Source: Ascaphus truei (lineage: Eukaryota; Chordata; Amphibia; Anura; Ascaphidae). From it: a stretch of 64,000 nucleotides of DNA. The stretch lies in contig CM071570.1 of the NCBI GenBank assembly GCA_036426205.1, forward strand, positions 139,829,048 to 139,893,047. The letters run 5' to 3'. The notes under the pieces were generated by a model. The model was not told where the DNA came from. It saw only the letters and a list, made by a program, of their open reading frames with translations, and made no database searches. Positions 31,701-42,680 of this stretch are shown here, one piece after another. Within the stretch, counting starts at the first letter, position 1. Each line of letters opens with the position of its first letter. The translations under genes were made by a program, and so were the position numbers.

Positions 31701-33470
31701 TTCTTTCTTTCTATTGACACTAATATGCATATGGATATAGACTACATACATAATGATAGAACATAGGGACAGTACTGTATCTAGCAAAACTGGATAAGAG
31801 AAAAAACCCAAACCGGCCAAATAATGACTTGTCGTGGAAAACTACCAAATCAGAATGTAATGTTTTTAAGTTGGTCTCATACATTATCATTGTTCATTTC
31901 CAGCATTAGTAATTTCATTAGAATTCTCCACGTAAGTGCGGTAGCTATTACCATGCAAGATTCGCCTTTCCGTTGTATAGCTGTATTGCAGCAGAACAGC
32001 TACAGGACATTCCTCGTGAAGTTTTCTGAAGTCGTACACACGATTTATGTGGAATAGAACCCACAGAATTATCGTGTTACTTTCATTTAATGGGGAGCTG
32101 TATTTGGGTGGGTAAAAAAAAAAAAAGGATTGGCGAGTCATAGGATCCCAGGAGGAAAAAACTAAGTAAAGACTGCTTTTACTTTATTTTAGTAAAACAT
32201 CCAAGCAGTAGTCACTGTATAACAAAACTGTATTATCATCTACATTCAAAATATAGCAATAGCAAATAAAAAGGGCTGACATATTTATGTTATACAGCTC
32301 AGTTCTCATTTGAGGTTAACGAAAACTGTGTAAAATTGCCATTTTCATGAGAAATCTATTTTCTCAACTTTAAAAACTGTCTATTGTACTCATCTACATG
32401 GAGTGCAACTGCGCTGCATTGTTTCAACTAACTTTGATCAATAAGTACTGTAATATAAAGGGGTAAAATAAGTTGATATGATTTACAGCAATTGTGCTCG
32501 AATGTTTCAAAAGGCGAGTGGGGTGTGTTGTGTATATTCTGTACATGTGCACAAAAGGTCTCTTAAGTCCACGTTCTAAAAATCTGGTGGCGTCTTTATT
32601 TAGCAACTGTATTGATGGGTCTTCTAGGAAACCGTTACAGACGCACCAGCCTTTTGGATGCCTATTGTTTTACATACTTCTCTTCGTGTGCAATCCACAC
32701 AGCTATTTTTAGCCTCAGCCAGACCACTTCCAGAATGGCGTAATCCTTTCCTACGGCTGTCAAGATGGGAATATTGCTGTGTGGTTTGAAGCAGAGAGTT
32801 AGCTGAAGGAGACCATGATGTTATTTGCATTGTACTGACATAACATCTTTCATTTTAATTCTCCTGAAAATTGGAAGCATTCTTCAAAGCAACAGCAAGG
32901 CAAAGAAATGTGAATGCAGTACAATCAATTCCGTTTTTCTATTAAAATGCATAATCTGGTTTAAACCACTTCAGTGCTGTAAGGAACGGGAAAGCATCGC
33001 AAAGCAAGGCTGTGGATAATAAATGGCCTACGACCCTAAGCAATTGCGCTGTTAGCTGGCCAAAAATAAGCTATTCATTATTAAGTAACTAATTGGGAAC
33101 TTCAGAGAGTCTATTCTGCCAACCTTTTTAAGGATTACATTACTCTCATGTTACACAGAACAGAAAAAGACCCATGTTTACCAAGCGGTCTTCTGCTACC
33201 AGACACTTTCCTGCACTGGAAAACAATTTATAGCACAGAAGTATGGAACATGCCATCCAATATTGGTAGGTGTCTCAAGGCAGAAGACTGCTTAATAATT
33301 ATGGGCCTCCATAAATTAGGGCTCCACAAAAGGTTAATAAAGCTGCTACCCCTGTGATTGCTGATTCTCTCACTGCAAAAAGGGTCACTCATTTATATTT
33401 ACACATCAAAGGAACTCCCACTGCTATCATAATACAGTACCTCAATCTATACTATGAAACAGAATAATAA
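31701..33470. other. Unassigned low-repeat sequence
   Basis: No transposon ends recognised. An A run lies at 32116-32127. A weak exon-like stretch at 33164-33255 was considered and rejected. Confidence 0.35.
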
Positions 33471-33552
33471 GTCGCGCACCACGTGATAAAACCAAAATAG
33501 CAAATGTAACACTAATCCTAAAAAATTAAACAGTTAAATTGATTATAAAAGA

Positions 33553-33610
33553 AATTATATATATATATCTATATTCTATATATTATAGATATAGATATAT
33601 ATTATATGAG
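33553..33610. repeat. TA-rich microsatellite
   Basis: ATATATATAT with imperfect TATAGATATAGATA units, followed by GAGAGAGGAGAGAGAGA. Confidence 0.85.
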
Positions 33611-33634
33611 AGAGGAGAGAGAGACAGTTGGCAC

Positions 33635-33805
33635 TCCCAAATCAAACAATAGTTGCGGTGCAGTCCCATAGGGATAATAGAAAACGGTAGTCAACTCAAC
33701 AAGAGTAAACAAAGGACAGCACTCAGTGATAGATGAAAAAACCTGTATTCAAAGTAGACAGCAGCACAAACAAGACCAACGTTTCTGTCCTCACAGTGAT
33801 ATATA
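33635..33805 (-). mobile_element. HHR2-family fragment with truncated hammerhead
   Basis: On the minus strand 33800-33640 reads GAAACGTTGGTCTTGTTTGT then TTGAATACAGGTTTTTTCAT and GAGTGCTGTCC, closely matching the sequence after HHR2 (8706-8790). The part 5' of GAAA is degenerate (CTGTGAGGACA), so the ribozyme core is broken. Confidence 0.65.
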
Positions 33806-34289
33806 TATCACTCATACATGTCCTTTGAAAAGGATCAGAAAAAGGAACAGTTCACGGATAGTAGCAAAAGTTTCTACTTCAAGTGTAACATCCTAGCAGA
33901 CGTCAGTCATGTATGCTCACATTGATGAGTGGAGTAGGTTTCACGGGGTAGAAAAAAACCTTGATTGAAGTCTCTAAACTAAGTTGTTAAATTAAAGAAA
34001 CTTCTCAAAGTACGATGAGATATATTTACTCTCTAAAAAAGACACACAGCTAGTGTGCAATGTGGATAATTAACTTATAGTAGTAAATAAGTATCTCTTG
34101 TAATGTACATATCGTGAGTAGGTGTATTGACAGGGGTAAATATCCTTACTTGAATCACTAACAGACTCACTATACAGTTACAATAAATCAACTAATGTGC
34201 CATATATATCCCTCACATATTACGCTAAATACAGATAGTCATGAATCAAATAGAGATCCAGTATCTCTCATGTGGTATATCATAAATCA

Positions 34290-35445
34290 AAGGCATAATA
34301 AAAATAGCAAAACGGAGTTGCTAGAGAGGGGAAGAAACAACGCTACACAACCAGACATCCACGTTGTGTAGATCTACTCCCCGTGCTGCAGCTCCACCAC
34401 CGACGCCAGGATGACGTCACTAAAATCCGATGGACCGTTTCGAGTGAGATCCACGCTTCATCAGGGTGGGATGAGTACATTTTTACTCCTACAGGTATAC
34501 TATATATACCCTGTGATGGGATGCTCAGTGACCAATCACTAGAGAATCCTGAATAGCAGTCTGATTGCATCCGGAGTGCTTGCAGACTCCTCTATTAACC
34601 CCCATGTATTCAGTATTTACTTAGGAGGTATGGAGGAGCTAATAGGGAAATTAGCCCGCTTGAATTAATTTACAAGGAATATCATAAACACTGAGCTCCA
34701 TTCATTGTGATAATATTCAAATTATCTTGGATCAAGACCAATAAAGTGGACAGTTGGTCCAGAAAATGTAATCTAATTCAGTAATTTGTGTCGACCACTG
34801 ATAATGATATTGTTTTCTCTTATTTTGCAGAACCATATCAAAAGTATTGACAGTCCAACTACAGTGCATCAGAAGTGCAGGACCAAATGCAATAGTTAGC
34901 TTTGGAGGAAGCTGGGACGATGATGCAAACTATAATGATAAAATATTACTATTGCTAAGGCTGTACTATTAAAAGTGAATAAATAACTGTGAATTGTCTA
35001 TATGGGTTCCATCAATAAAAGAGAAGTGTTAATGTGAAATAGCTAAGATGTGAGACAATTATATAGACATAAATTGTGACAAGGGAATAGGTAGATGAAT
35101 AAACATATTCACAGAGGTAAATGTGTAAGGTGTAGGAATGTGTGAATCTTAAGTTAACCTGTCTCTAATCGTCAAAACGGGTCCAGAGGGAGTGAGATCA
35201 CTCAACTGAATCCCAGGATCCCCTTAACCCCATACAGTTTAGAGTTACAGTTAACCACAGATAAAAAAAAAAGGTGCAAGTGATGAATACAAGGTGTCTA
35301 AGGGTAAGTGAGTTCTTCAATATTGGGAACATAGCCTCATTGGTGTTTACCATGAACATTAACATAGCATATACGGTGATAAGAACATTGGTGATATAGT
35401 ACAACTGATGAGAAAGTAGATCACAGCCATGGATGGAACACCATG
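34290..35445 (-). mobile_element. PLE copy C: 3' region and terminal repeat
   Basis: Lies directly downstream (minus strand) of the GIY-YIG relic at 35810-36300 and carries HHR11 followed by GC-rich sequence (GACGTCATCCTGGCGTCGGT). A plus-strand exon-like stretch at 34829-34976 lies inside it and is discounted for that reason. Confidence 0.5.
34425..34470 (-). ncRNA. Hammerhead-derived motif HHR11
   Basis: Minus strand CTGATGA (34464-34458), extra A, stem II GCGTG/CACTC with one mismatch around GATCT, GAAA (34441-34438), then CGGTCC. Core heptamer is exact. Stem III is too short to judge. Confidence 0.55.
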
Positions 35446-35448
35446 GAC

Positions 35449-35786
35449 TTAAAGCTGCAGTTCAGTCTTTTTTTTAATTTTATTTATTTTTTTACTTCAA
35501 TAGTTTCATCTGGGCAATCTCTAATTACCTAAAGAACTGCATAGCTGCCGGTCAATTCTGTCTCTCCGTCTAGTATATTGATAGGCAAATTTGGCGACAT
35601 CTTTAAATAGGGGGAATGTAAATCGTTGCTATGGAACAAGCATGCTTGTTAAATAGAATACAAGAAAATTGCCTTTCAAAGTTGTTTTTTTTAAAACAGA
35701 AAATGCTGAAAGTATTTTTTCTTACTACAGAACTGATTTAATAAAAAAAACACACATGCAGGATATTGCCTGAACTGCAGCTTTAA
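35449..35786. mobile_element. TTAA-type (Kolobok-like) MITE, copy 2, inside a PLE
   Basis: Exact ends TTAAAGCTGCAGTTCAG and CTGAACTGCAGCTTTAA, with TTAA at both edges. Contains CAGAACTGATTTAATAAAAA and ACATGCAGGATAT, related in complement to 59091. It splits PLE copy C between its GIY-YIG domain and 3' region. Confidence 0.85.
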
Positions 35787-35809
35787 AGGAAGGAGGTGTA
35801 CATATAGCC

Positions 35810-36300
35810 TTCATTCATTCCATGAGGGCTCAAAGTCCCAAATGTGTATATCTACCTACACTCTCTCTGCATAAGCCGTTGGTCCCAGTCTCCTTTTCTT
35901 GGTCTCCGTGGGACATGTTCTATCCCACAGAAGTGTAAATATCCAGCATTGTCATTGATGTGTTTGTTAACAGAACGTTCTTAGTACAGGAGTGTCAGTG
36001 CGGTTTCGTACAGAACCAATATGTTCGAGTATTCTCACTTTTAACGGTCTTTGTGTCTTACCGACTTATTGTTTGTCGCACTTACAGAAGATGAGATAAA
36101 CTATTCCTGTGGTTAAACAATTGATATAGTCCTTTATTTTGTATGTCTTAGATTTCTCCGATAATAAAGTGAACAAAGTCCTTGGCGCACTATCAGGTGC
36201 ATAAATCTGATACAATGTTCCCGGTTCTATGATTGAGAGGAACAGTTTGTAAATCTTCAAGGTGATTCCTCTTGAATTTTCTTATAATGGTAAGTACATA
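35810..36300 (-). pseudogene. Penelope-like element copy C: GIY-YIG domain
   Basis: Minus strand from 36260: YKIKDYINCLTTGIVYLIFC, then KCDKQ, a stop in place of the Tyr of the YVG motif, then VGKTQRPLKVRILEHIGSVR, the body of the GIY-YIG nuclease. About 150 bases on, GIEHVPRRPRKGDWDQRL and IYTFGTLSPHGMNE give the usual PLE C-terminus. The RT and linker parts are absent: the copy starts abruptly at about 36300, next to the terminal repeat of copy B. Inactivated by the stop and at least one frameshift. Confidence 0.82.
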
Positions 36301-36479
36301 TCTAGAATCAAGAAGACAAATAACTAAATGCGCAGTATCTCTAAAAATGGAAGATCTCATCCACACGTGCTATACTACAATCTACTCCGAACATCGAAGT
36401 AGATAAAGACAGGCCTTGAAAGGTATCTTAGCTGGCGGTCTGGAACACTCAAAGGTTGGATATGGGTCTTCAGGTGTTA

Positions 36480-36900
36480 TACGCCCCCTCCACACGGATC
36501 AACCGCAGTGCAGATTACATATAGAATAATAAAAAGCCAATGGTGTGCTAGTACAGTACAATTTAATAAACAATTTAAGATCAAACAGCCAGTGCACTCA
36601 CATGCTAAATGACCTTACTACATGGATTTACCACTGCCGTCCGCAGGCTTGAGAGCTGTGCGTGGTGTGTAGGTGAGGCTTGGTCCCGCGTGGTCTCTTC
36701 TTGCGGCCGCCAATTCAGAGCGCCAGGTCCACCTCAGATGACGTCAACATCCACTGCACTCTCCCCAGCCGGTTCGTGCCACGCAGCAATGCGTGCAGGT
36801 GTAAGCTCCACCCTACGCGGTTTCGTGACTACTGACTCACTGCCCCTCAGGGGTAATGGACGCTACGGTGGTTGAGTGTGCTATTTAAGACAATGGAAAG
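36480..36900 (-). mobile_element. PLE copy B: terminal repeat with hammerhead
   Basis: Minus strand 36900-36480: HHR12, GC-rich segment (CACGAACCGGCTGGGGAGAG, TGACGTCATCTGAGG), then an A/T-rich tail. Same layout as 19748-20345 but different sequence, so a different PLE subfamily. Confidence 0.6.
36815..36850 (-). ncRNA. Hammerhead-derived motif HHR12
   Basis: Minus strand CTGAGGGG (36850-36843), stem II GTGAGT/AGTCAC (5 of 6 pairs, loop CAGT), GAAA (36824-36821), then CCGCGTAGG. The spacing between the core and stem II is longer than normal. Confidence 0.5.
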
Positions 36901-37269
36901 CCAGTCCTAGGGCCCTGATAGGATTAATTAATTCTTAGGGACAACTGGCTGTAATAAAATGACTATAGTGGTGGTGCTATGGAACAAACTCATGACCATA
37001 ACAAAAATTCACCACAAGATGATACAAGTTATACATAAAAGTTATACATAAAAATACAATGCAATCATTCTACATATTTCAAGACAGATTATATAAAAAT
37101 ACAATACATTTAAATAATCATCTTAATGATTTATATCAAACTCCACTCTGCTAAAACTAATTAATACAGACCATATAGCAAGCGGATTAGAACAAAGAAC
37201 AGAGGATTCAGAGGAGAATATTAAGGAGGACCAGGAACTCCCATATACAAATGCATGCCCAATTAGCTA

Positions 37270-37860
37270 TCCTGTAAAAAAAGATGCCAGTGCGAAATCT
37301 TATTGAGACCCCTCCTGGGTTAATGTTTTAAGGTATAGATCCAATAGCTTTCTCCGCTTGATATTAGATTATTTTTATTCTCCCCCTCTCCAGTTTTGTT
37401 TCGGGCAATGTATACCTTTGCAGACCAGACCCTCTGGATTTTTGTTATGCTTAATTTTAAAGACCCTATTCCACTCTTCATCCTCAGCCAAGACCCTATT
37501 CCACTCTCATCAGCCCGCCATAGGAGGTTCTCCACACAACATCTTCTCATTCTTGGAAGATACCAGATCTACCTCTCAGGCAGCTCAAGGACTACCTCAC
37601 ATCTAAACTGTACCACAGTGTTTGTTCCACTGTATATATCACTGTTTACAATACTGTATTAATTTGTTTACACTAGCGCTTTATTTGCACTTATCATTTT
37701 ACCACTTTTAATTTTAAAGTGGTTTGAGACACTATGTGTCTCAAGACCTCTTTTAATATTATAAATGTGTTCTGCAAAACGTTGTTTCAATGGTCTACCT
37801 GTCCGCCCTACTACTCGTAGCCCCAGGGCATTCTAACAGGTAGACCGTGAACGAACTCTT
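37270..37860 (-). pseudogene. Penelope-like element copy B: GIY-YIG domain, split
   Basis: Minus strand near 37830-37700: VYLLECPGA, then VVGRTGRPLKQRFAEHIYNI and LETHSVSNHFK, a clear GIY-YIG region with a frameshift. The domain end (RRKLLDLYLKTLTQEGSQ) appears at about 37340-37285. Roughly 360 bp between (37331-37690) is foreign to the family and probably an insertion; its own identity is unknown. Part of one PLE copy with 38643-39640. Confidence 0.75.
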
Positions 37861-38099
37861 ACAATTAATGAAAGATTTGATTGGAAATATGCTCCTGTGA
37901 TGTTAGATTTAAAATCTCTACACTGGGCTACTATTGCAACCAATACATTTACTACTGGGAACACCATTGTAATGCCTTTATTCCTTAGCCATGTTGTTAT
38001 AGATTTGCTTTCTTCATTACATTTAATGGACAACTAGGGGAAAGCTGTATTGTTAAGTTATTTCCTTTTGAAAACTATTTGTGGACTCTTTGTAGAATG

Positions 38100-38640
38100 T
38101 ACTATATATAGTGCCATATCCCACTTATATTCCCCAATGTTTTTTTAATTTGAGTTTTTGGAGCCATAGCATTATATTTTGTAAAAAGGGGATGAATTCA
38201 CCACCTGCAGGGGATATCACCTAGTTTTTATCCATCAATATCAGATCATCCCTTTGGATGTTTCTCACTGTTTCCATGCCCTCGTCACCTTTGTATAATT
38301 ATATTCCCATATCCTAAATTTATACCCTTAGTCCTCTGCTTATGTATTGAACACTCTATTTGTGAGCAATTACGTTTCGTTCTTAGAAACTGGCCTTTGG
38401 TGTATATTTTAATCCATCTCGGATTATGGTTACTAGATGCCAACAAGTAGGTATGGCATCTACTCTTTTGTAAACGGTTTTTTGTCTCAATGGATCCTTC
38501 TCTTATAAATAGAGTTAGGTCCAGAAATCAATGGTTTGTGGACTGGTATTAAAGGTGAATTTCAAATTGAATTGTTATTATTGAGGTATTGTGGAATTTT
38601 ATTAAATGTTCCTCATTTCCCCCCCCCCCCCCCCCCAGAC
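38100..38640 (-). pseudogene. Penelope-like element copy B: RT-to-linker remnant
   Basis: Heavily frameshifted continuation of the RT relic. KRGHGNSEKHPKG-like pieces are visible but no frame stays open. A C run of about 18 lies at 38619-38636. Confidence 0.4.
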
Positions 38641-38642
38641 CA

Positions 38643-39640
38643 TCACATCATCGTCAATATAGCGCTTCCATAGCACCAGGTCCGCCCAAATGGGTTGCGG
38701 GACAGGATGGTCCTCCTCCCACATACCCATAAAAATTGTGGCATAACTAGGGGCGATGTGGGAAACTTGTGGGGACGCCAGGTATCACACCATAAACATG
38801 TAAGGAAAGAATAACAAAATAGTGGCAACTGGGAGTGTGTGTACAAGCAAGACCCCCCCTGCACATTGCGTAATCTACCCACTCACATCTATTGCCAAAT
38901 ACAGGCTGTAATACCACTGGGAGAATGTGGGTTCCCATTCATGATTCCTGCTCAGATTGCTGTATTCATTTAGACATATTGCACTATTTTGTTATTCTTT
39001 CCCTTACATGTTTATGGTGATACCTGCGCTCCCCACAAGTTTCTCCACACCATTCTAAATAGGAGAAAACTGGATCTTCTCCTAAGAGGGTTGAGCAGCA
39101 AAGTTTGCCATTTTTCTTAATATTTGAACACTTTTGTAAATTATCACAATATTTGAGATTCATATATATATTTTCACCTTCACAAGTAGCGCCTCACAAT
39201 TTTTGTTTATTATAACTAGGGGCGAACCTGGTGCCCATGGCAGTGCCGCATATCTGGAGGAAGAAGCTATTGTCATAATGGAAGAAATTGTGAGTGAGAA
39301 TAAACCTTATTCCCTCCAATACAAAAATTTTAAATTCGAACTCTAAGGTATCATCCTGATCTAATACTCTCCTAATCGCCGCGATACCCAACTCATGGTC
39401 TATAATGGTATACAATGAGGTCACGTCACACGTGACCCATGTATAGTGATTTTCCCATTTGACATCTTGTATGATGTTAAGAACATGAGTGGTATCGCAG
39501 AGATAGGAGGGTATTTGTATAACATACTTTTGGAAAATGGAGTCTATAAATTGGGAAAGATTAGATGACAATGATTTAATCCCAGATATGAGGATTAGAT
39601 TTCTCCGAGTTGGAAAAATTCTCAGTAACTGAGGTATATG
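38643..39640 (-). pseudogene. Penelope-like element copy B: reverse transcriptase
   Basis: Minus strand from about 39620: ISGIKSLSSNLSQFIDSIFQ, then SYLCDTTHVLNIIQDVKWEN, YTWVTCDVTSLYT (motif A with Asp), EGIRFILTHNFFHYDNSFFL, QICGTAMGTRFAPSY (motif B region). After a 455-bp insertion (38757-39211) the frame resumes as FMGMWEEDHPVPQPIWADLV and LWKRYIDDDVMVW, with the catalytic YIDD at 38661-38650. This is a Penelope-type RT. It copies element RNA at a nicked target in the family's life cycle; this copy is dead because of the insertion and later frameshifts. Confidence 0.9.
38757..39211. mobile_element. 455-bp insertion in RT with 14-bp target duplication
   Basis: Flanked by exact ATAACTAGGGGCGA (38743-38756 and 39212-39225). 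Near its left edge TGTGGGAAACTTGTGGGGAC through AACAAAATAG (38757-38826) is inverted at about 38985-39050. The inverted-arm layout and long duplication fit another PLE-type or retroposed insertion rather than a cut-and-paste transposon. No coding sequence. Confidence 0.75.
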
Positions 39641-40050
39641 TACAAGCCTTGCACCCACCGCATGGATATGATCCAATGCTTTTTTTGTCTTCTAACCATG
39701 TCCTAGTGTGTTGTTTACGATAGTGACTGTGTACGAGACGGTCTGAGATTTTTTGCCCTCCTACATGTCTTGGTGGGTGTAGGTTTAAGAACTTGTTTGA
39801 AATCCTCGTCTTCCATCAGTATATGCCAGTGTCTATTAAAGATGTTTTTGATGGCCATCCACTAATTATTGAATGTTCCAATATACCTAATGATGTTATC
39901 ACTGTTGCATTGCTGTCTTTAACCCTTAGTCAGTAGTTTCTCTCTTGGAGTAGTTTTGCTCTTTGATATGCCTTTTTGACTAGACCCCTACTGTAGCCTC
40001 GTTCCACCTGCAACCCAATACAGAAGTGGAATCTCCCAATATTACATCAA
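39640..40050 (-). pseudogene. Penelope-like element copy A: linker and Cys cluster
   Basis: Minus strand near 40010: VERGYSRGLVKKAYQRAKLL, then IKNIFNRHWHILMEDEDFKQ (PLE linker), RAKNLR, and at about 39650 SYPCGGCKACTY, the Cys cluster before GIY-YIG. Here the element stops and copy B begins with its RT, so two PLE copies are joined head to tail with the first lacking its endonuclease. Partial tandem PLE arrays are known. Confidence 0.78.
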
Positions 40051-40087
40051 ACAATTGTATGTAAAAGAATCAGCAATGGCATTATCT

Positions 40088-40110
40088 GCCAACGCGTTTC
40101 ATGATGACAG
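40088..40110 (-). ncRNA. Eroded hammerhead fragment HHR13
   Basis: Minus strand CCTGTCATCATGAAACGCGT then TGGCAG. Only GAAAC(GC)GTTGG is recognisable; core heptamer and stem II are degraded. Confidence 0.35.
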
Positions 40111-40139
40111 GATCTCCCACTTAATCACAGATTGCTGTT

Positions 40140-40935
40140 CACAATCCTTTTATATAAAATATTGGGAGTTTTTTGTAATCTCTACACAGGCCAATAGAGC
40201 AGTGAAACCCATGTGAGTATATTGACTGACTGGATACCACATAAACAGACGCATTCATTGAGAACTTTAAAAATAAGCACCGTCTCGTGGAGCTGTTAAG
40301 ACCAAACGCTGAATCGGAGCCAGTTCCTGCAGCCATGTCCCCTCCATTGGACTTACGATAAGCTGTTTTTATTTTGCTATGCTGTACATGCAATACTTGC
40401 CTCTTCTTTAATTATATTTGCAAAATACTACACCATAATACCATATTCGGTATTCTACGCCATAACGGGTTGGACAGTGCTGGTACAGGGAGAGTTAGTG
40501 GCGGAAACTGAAGGTGGGTGACTACAGCACGTGGAGCAGAGAAGATCAGATGCTGTATGTGGAACCCCCATACCTCCCAGAATGAGACATTTGGCTGTGA
40601 TCAAATCACCACCGGAGCTTCAGTGCCACGATGACTCACCGCCATCTTATATCTGGTGTCTATTTGGTCATGGCAAAATGGCTGCAGCCAAACATGCTAC
40701 ACTGCATACCTCCTCTCTGCTCGCTCATACAGGAGCAAACAAACATAAGGTAAAGGGGGGGGGGGTGTTATTGCACACAAGTCGGCAAAGGATTAGCGCT
40801 GCGGGGGTCCCATTCAGAAGCATGGACACAACCCTCCCCCCGCCACATTAACCCTTTGTTTTCGGTGCCACAGTCAGCACGGTGCCGGGATTGAGCACCA
40901 AAAACCGTAAATCTTGATAAATCTGTGAGTGGTCG
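40140..40935. other. Unassigned sequence upstream of the candidate gene exon
   Basis: Includes a G run (40757-40766). An open stretch MAAAKHATLHTSSLLAHTGA (40678 onward) ends at AAG-gtaaag but has the wrong phase for the next exon. No transposon ends recognised. Confidence 0.3.
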
Positions 40936-40990
40936 TGTGCTCTTCTTTTCGTCTTTGTTTCCTCTCTCTATTACCATATTCCTCTTTTAG

Positions 40991-41170
40991 AGACAAACTC
41001 GATAAGAAGCCCAAGAAAAATGCAAGGATGGGTAAGGAATGCACTAAATCCCAAATGAGCAATTGTCACCAAGCAAAGGAGCCAGCACAAAAAGGGGTCA
41101 AGATTTCTACATTAACTAATACTGGACAAAGTGTCCTTAATAAAAGGTGGGACATGTTTCTGAGAATAAG
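40991..41170 (+). CDS. Candidate internal exon A of an unidentified host gene
   Basis: Preceded by a long pyrimidine tract (CTTCTTTTCG...CCTCTTTTAG, 40938-40990) ending in AG and followed by AAG|GTGAGT, a strong donor. Length 180, a multiple of 3, phase 2 at both ends. Its 59 full codons start DKLDKKPKKNARMGKECTKS and end LNKRWDMFLRI with no stop. The N-terminal part is Lys-rich; no domain is recognised. Its final two bases (AG) join the T that opens exon B to make a Ser codon. It lies in the only stretch here where two neighbouring open segments have matching splice phases. I do not know the protein. Confidence 0.6.
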
Positions 41171-41501
41171 GTGAGTAAGTCTACAATATGGGTTAAAATG
41201 TACAAGTTTTTTCATGTACTTAATTTCACAATTTTAATTTCAGATAACACTCCCAAGCTATTGTGTAATGCAACAGTGTAACCCAAAATGTGACCTCAAC
41301 ATGTGTAACAATAAGACCTCTTTTTGCCTTTGTCACAAACCAACTAAACACTTAACACATTTATAAATGTAGTCACTCGCGATGATTAAAGATTACCTAC
41401 ACCACTCACAGGTCCAATGACAGGTTTCCCGGGGCCCAGGACAGTGTTCCACTGAGGCTCCCCCATTGCCGACATTGCGATGCCCCCTTCTTTCTAACCT
41501 C

Positions 41502-41577
41502 TATTTCTCTCCCCTATTTCACACTTGCCCTTATATTTCTCTCCCCTATTTCACACTTGCCCTTATATTTCTCTCCC
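41502..41577. repeat. 32-bp tandem repeat, about 2.4 copies
   Basis: TATTTCTCTCCCCTATTTCA repeats with period 32 at 41502, 41534 and 41566, within a pyrimidine-rich tract that continues to about 41690. Confidence 0.85.
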
Positions 41578-41689
41578 CAGCTTACACTCTTCCTTTCTCT
41601 CACACCCCCCCTTCTCTCACTCGCACTCTTCCCTCATTCAATGCCCCCCTCCTCTTACTCAATCCCCCATTGGCCACACACACGTATTC

Positions 41690-41812
41690 AATCCCCCCCC
41701 CCCCCCCCCCACAATACCCATATCCAAGACCACCTCTTCCCACTCCGACCCCCCAACAAACACACACAATATCCCCCAATTCCAACCACAATATACACAC
41801 ACACACACACAC
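41690..41812. repeat. C run and (CA)n tract
   Basis: 19-base C run at 41693-41711 and interrupted CA repeat to 41812. Overlapping open frames here are low-complexity artefacts. Confidence 0.85.
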
Positions 41813-42074
41813 AAAGATTTACCTTGGGGTGGAAGACCTCCGGTGCCACGCCGGTGAGGAAGTTGGGCCCAACCTCCGGCCCTGACAGGCAGGGGAGACC
41901 CGCTGCAGCAGCAGTAACTGGGACAATCAAAGGCCCAGCAGCCGGGTGCAAACGTTGGGCCCAACCTGTGGCCGGGCCCAACTTTCATCACCGGCTGGTT
42001 GGACCCCTGTAGCCTGAGGTGCCCGGGATAGTTTTTCTGGCTCTCCCCCCATTTCGGTGACACTTGCCACCCAA

Positions 42075-42680
42075 TCACAGGAATAATCTTACAAAATCAA
42101 AGAAATTGACACAATGAATTAGAGTAGCGGTGTGTAAACTGGGAGGCGCAAGACTGGCTGCGGGCGTGAGCGGGGTTTACAGAGGCCCCGCGCACTTCTC
42201 AACAGCACTTAAATTAAGTGCCGTTGGAGCACCGAAGGCCTCTCTAAACTTTACTTACCTTGGCTCCGGCGGCTTTTTTTGACACGTCGCCATGGCAACG
42301 CGGCCTCGTGGTCATGTGACGTCACGTTGCTATGGCAACGTGACATCATGCCGCCAGAGCCGAGGTAAGCGGGGGCGGGGGCGCAGAGAGATGGAACCGC
42401 CGGCAGGGGGGGCGCAGGGAAAAAGTTTGCGCCCCCCTGAATTAGAGAACAATAATTCAATTATTACAAAGCCAGCAGATAAAAGTGGTGTTATAGTAGT
42501 TATAAATAAAAGTGACTACCACTAACAAGCCATCCGCCAATTGAGTAAATTATAACATAATAAAATTCTATTATTAGGTGATGCGACAATAAAATACAAA
42601 AATACTACAGTTGTTCGGGATGCATTTACCGTAGGATTATAAATACTAAACAGAAACATTTTCTTTTGACATCATTTCCG
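42075..42680 (+). pseudogene. Penelope-like element RT N-terminal fragment
   Basis: After the hAT MITE, 42449 onward reads NNSIITKPADKSGVIVVINK then SDYH and AIRQLSKL, the conserved KPADKGG(x)VV region that opens PLE reverse transcriptases. Before the MITE, NNLTKSKK fits the sequence normally upstream of this motif. DATIKYKNTTVV follows. Stops and a frameshift are present and the catalytic domains are missing. The hAT MITE (42125-42439) splits it. Confidence 0.78.
42125..42439. mobile_element. hAT-like MITE, family 1 (copy 5), inside PLE fragment
   Basis: Begins TAGCGGTGTGTAAACTGG (CAG changed to TAG) and ends AAGTTTGCGCCCCCCTG. Exact 8-bp duplication AATTAGAG (42117-42124 and 42440-42447). 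Interior includes GACACGTCGCCATGGCAACG, shared with copy 2, and a second GTTGCTATGGCAACG. Inserted into PLE coding sequence. Confidence 0.88.

Noticed and set aside
33164..33257. Open segment between TTACACAG and ATTG-gtaggt
   Set aside because: Weak acceptor tract, no phase partner nearby, no recognisable protein.
34829..34976. Strong acceptor (CTCTTATTTTGCAG) followed by a 48-codon open stretch and stop
   Set aside because: Lies inside the 3' region of a minus-strand PLE copy and has no upstream exon partner; most likely chance.
40678..40751. ATG-started open segment ending at AAG-gtaaag, possible first exon of the candidate gene
   Set aside because: Ends in phase 0, whereas exon A needs a preceding exon ending in phase 2; no conserved signal otherwise.
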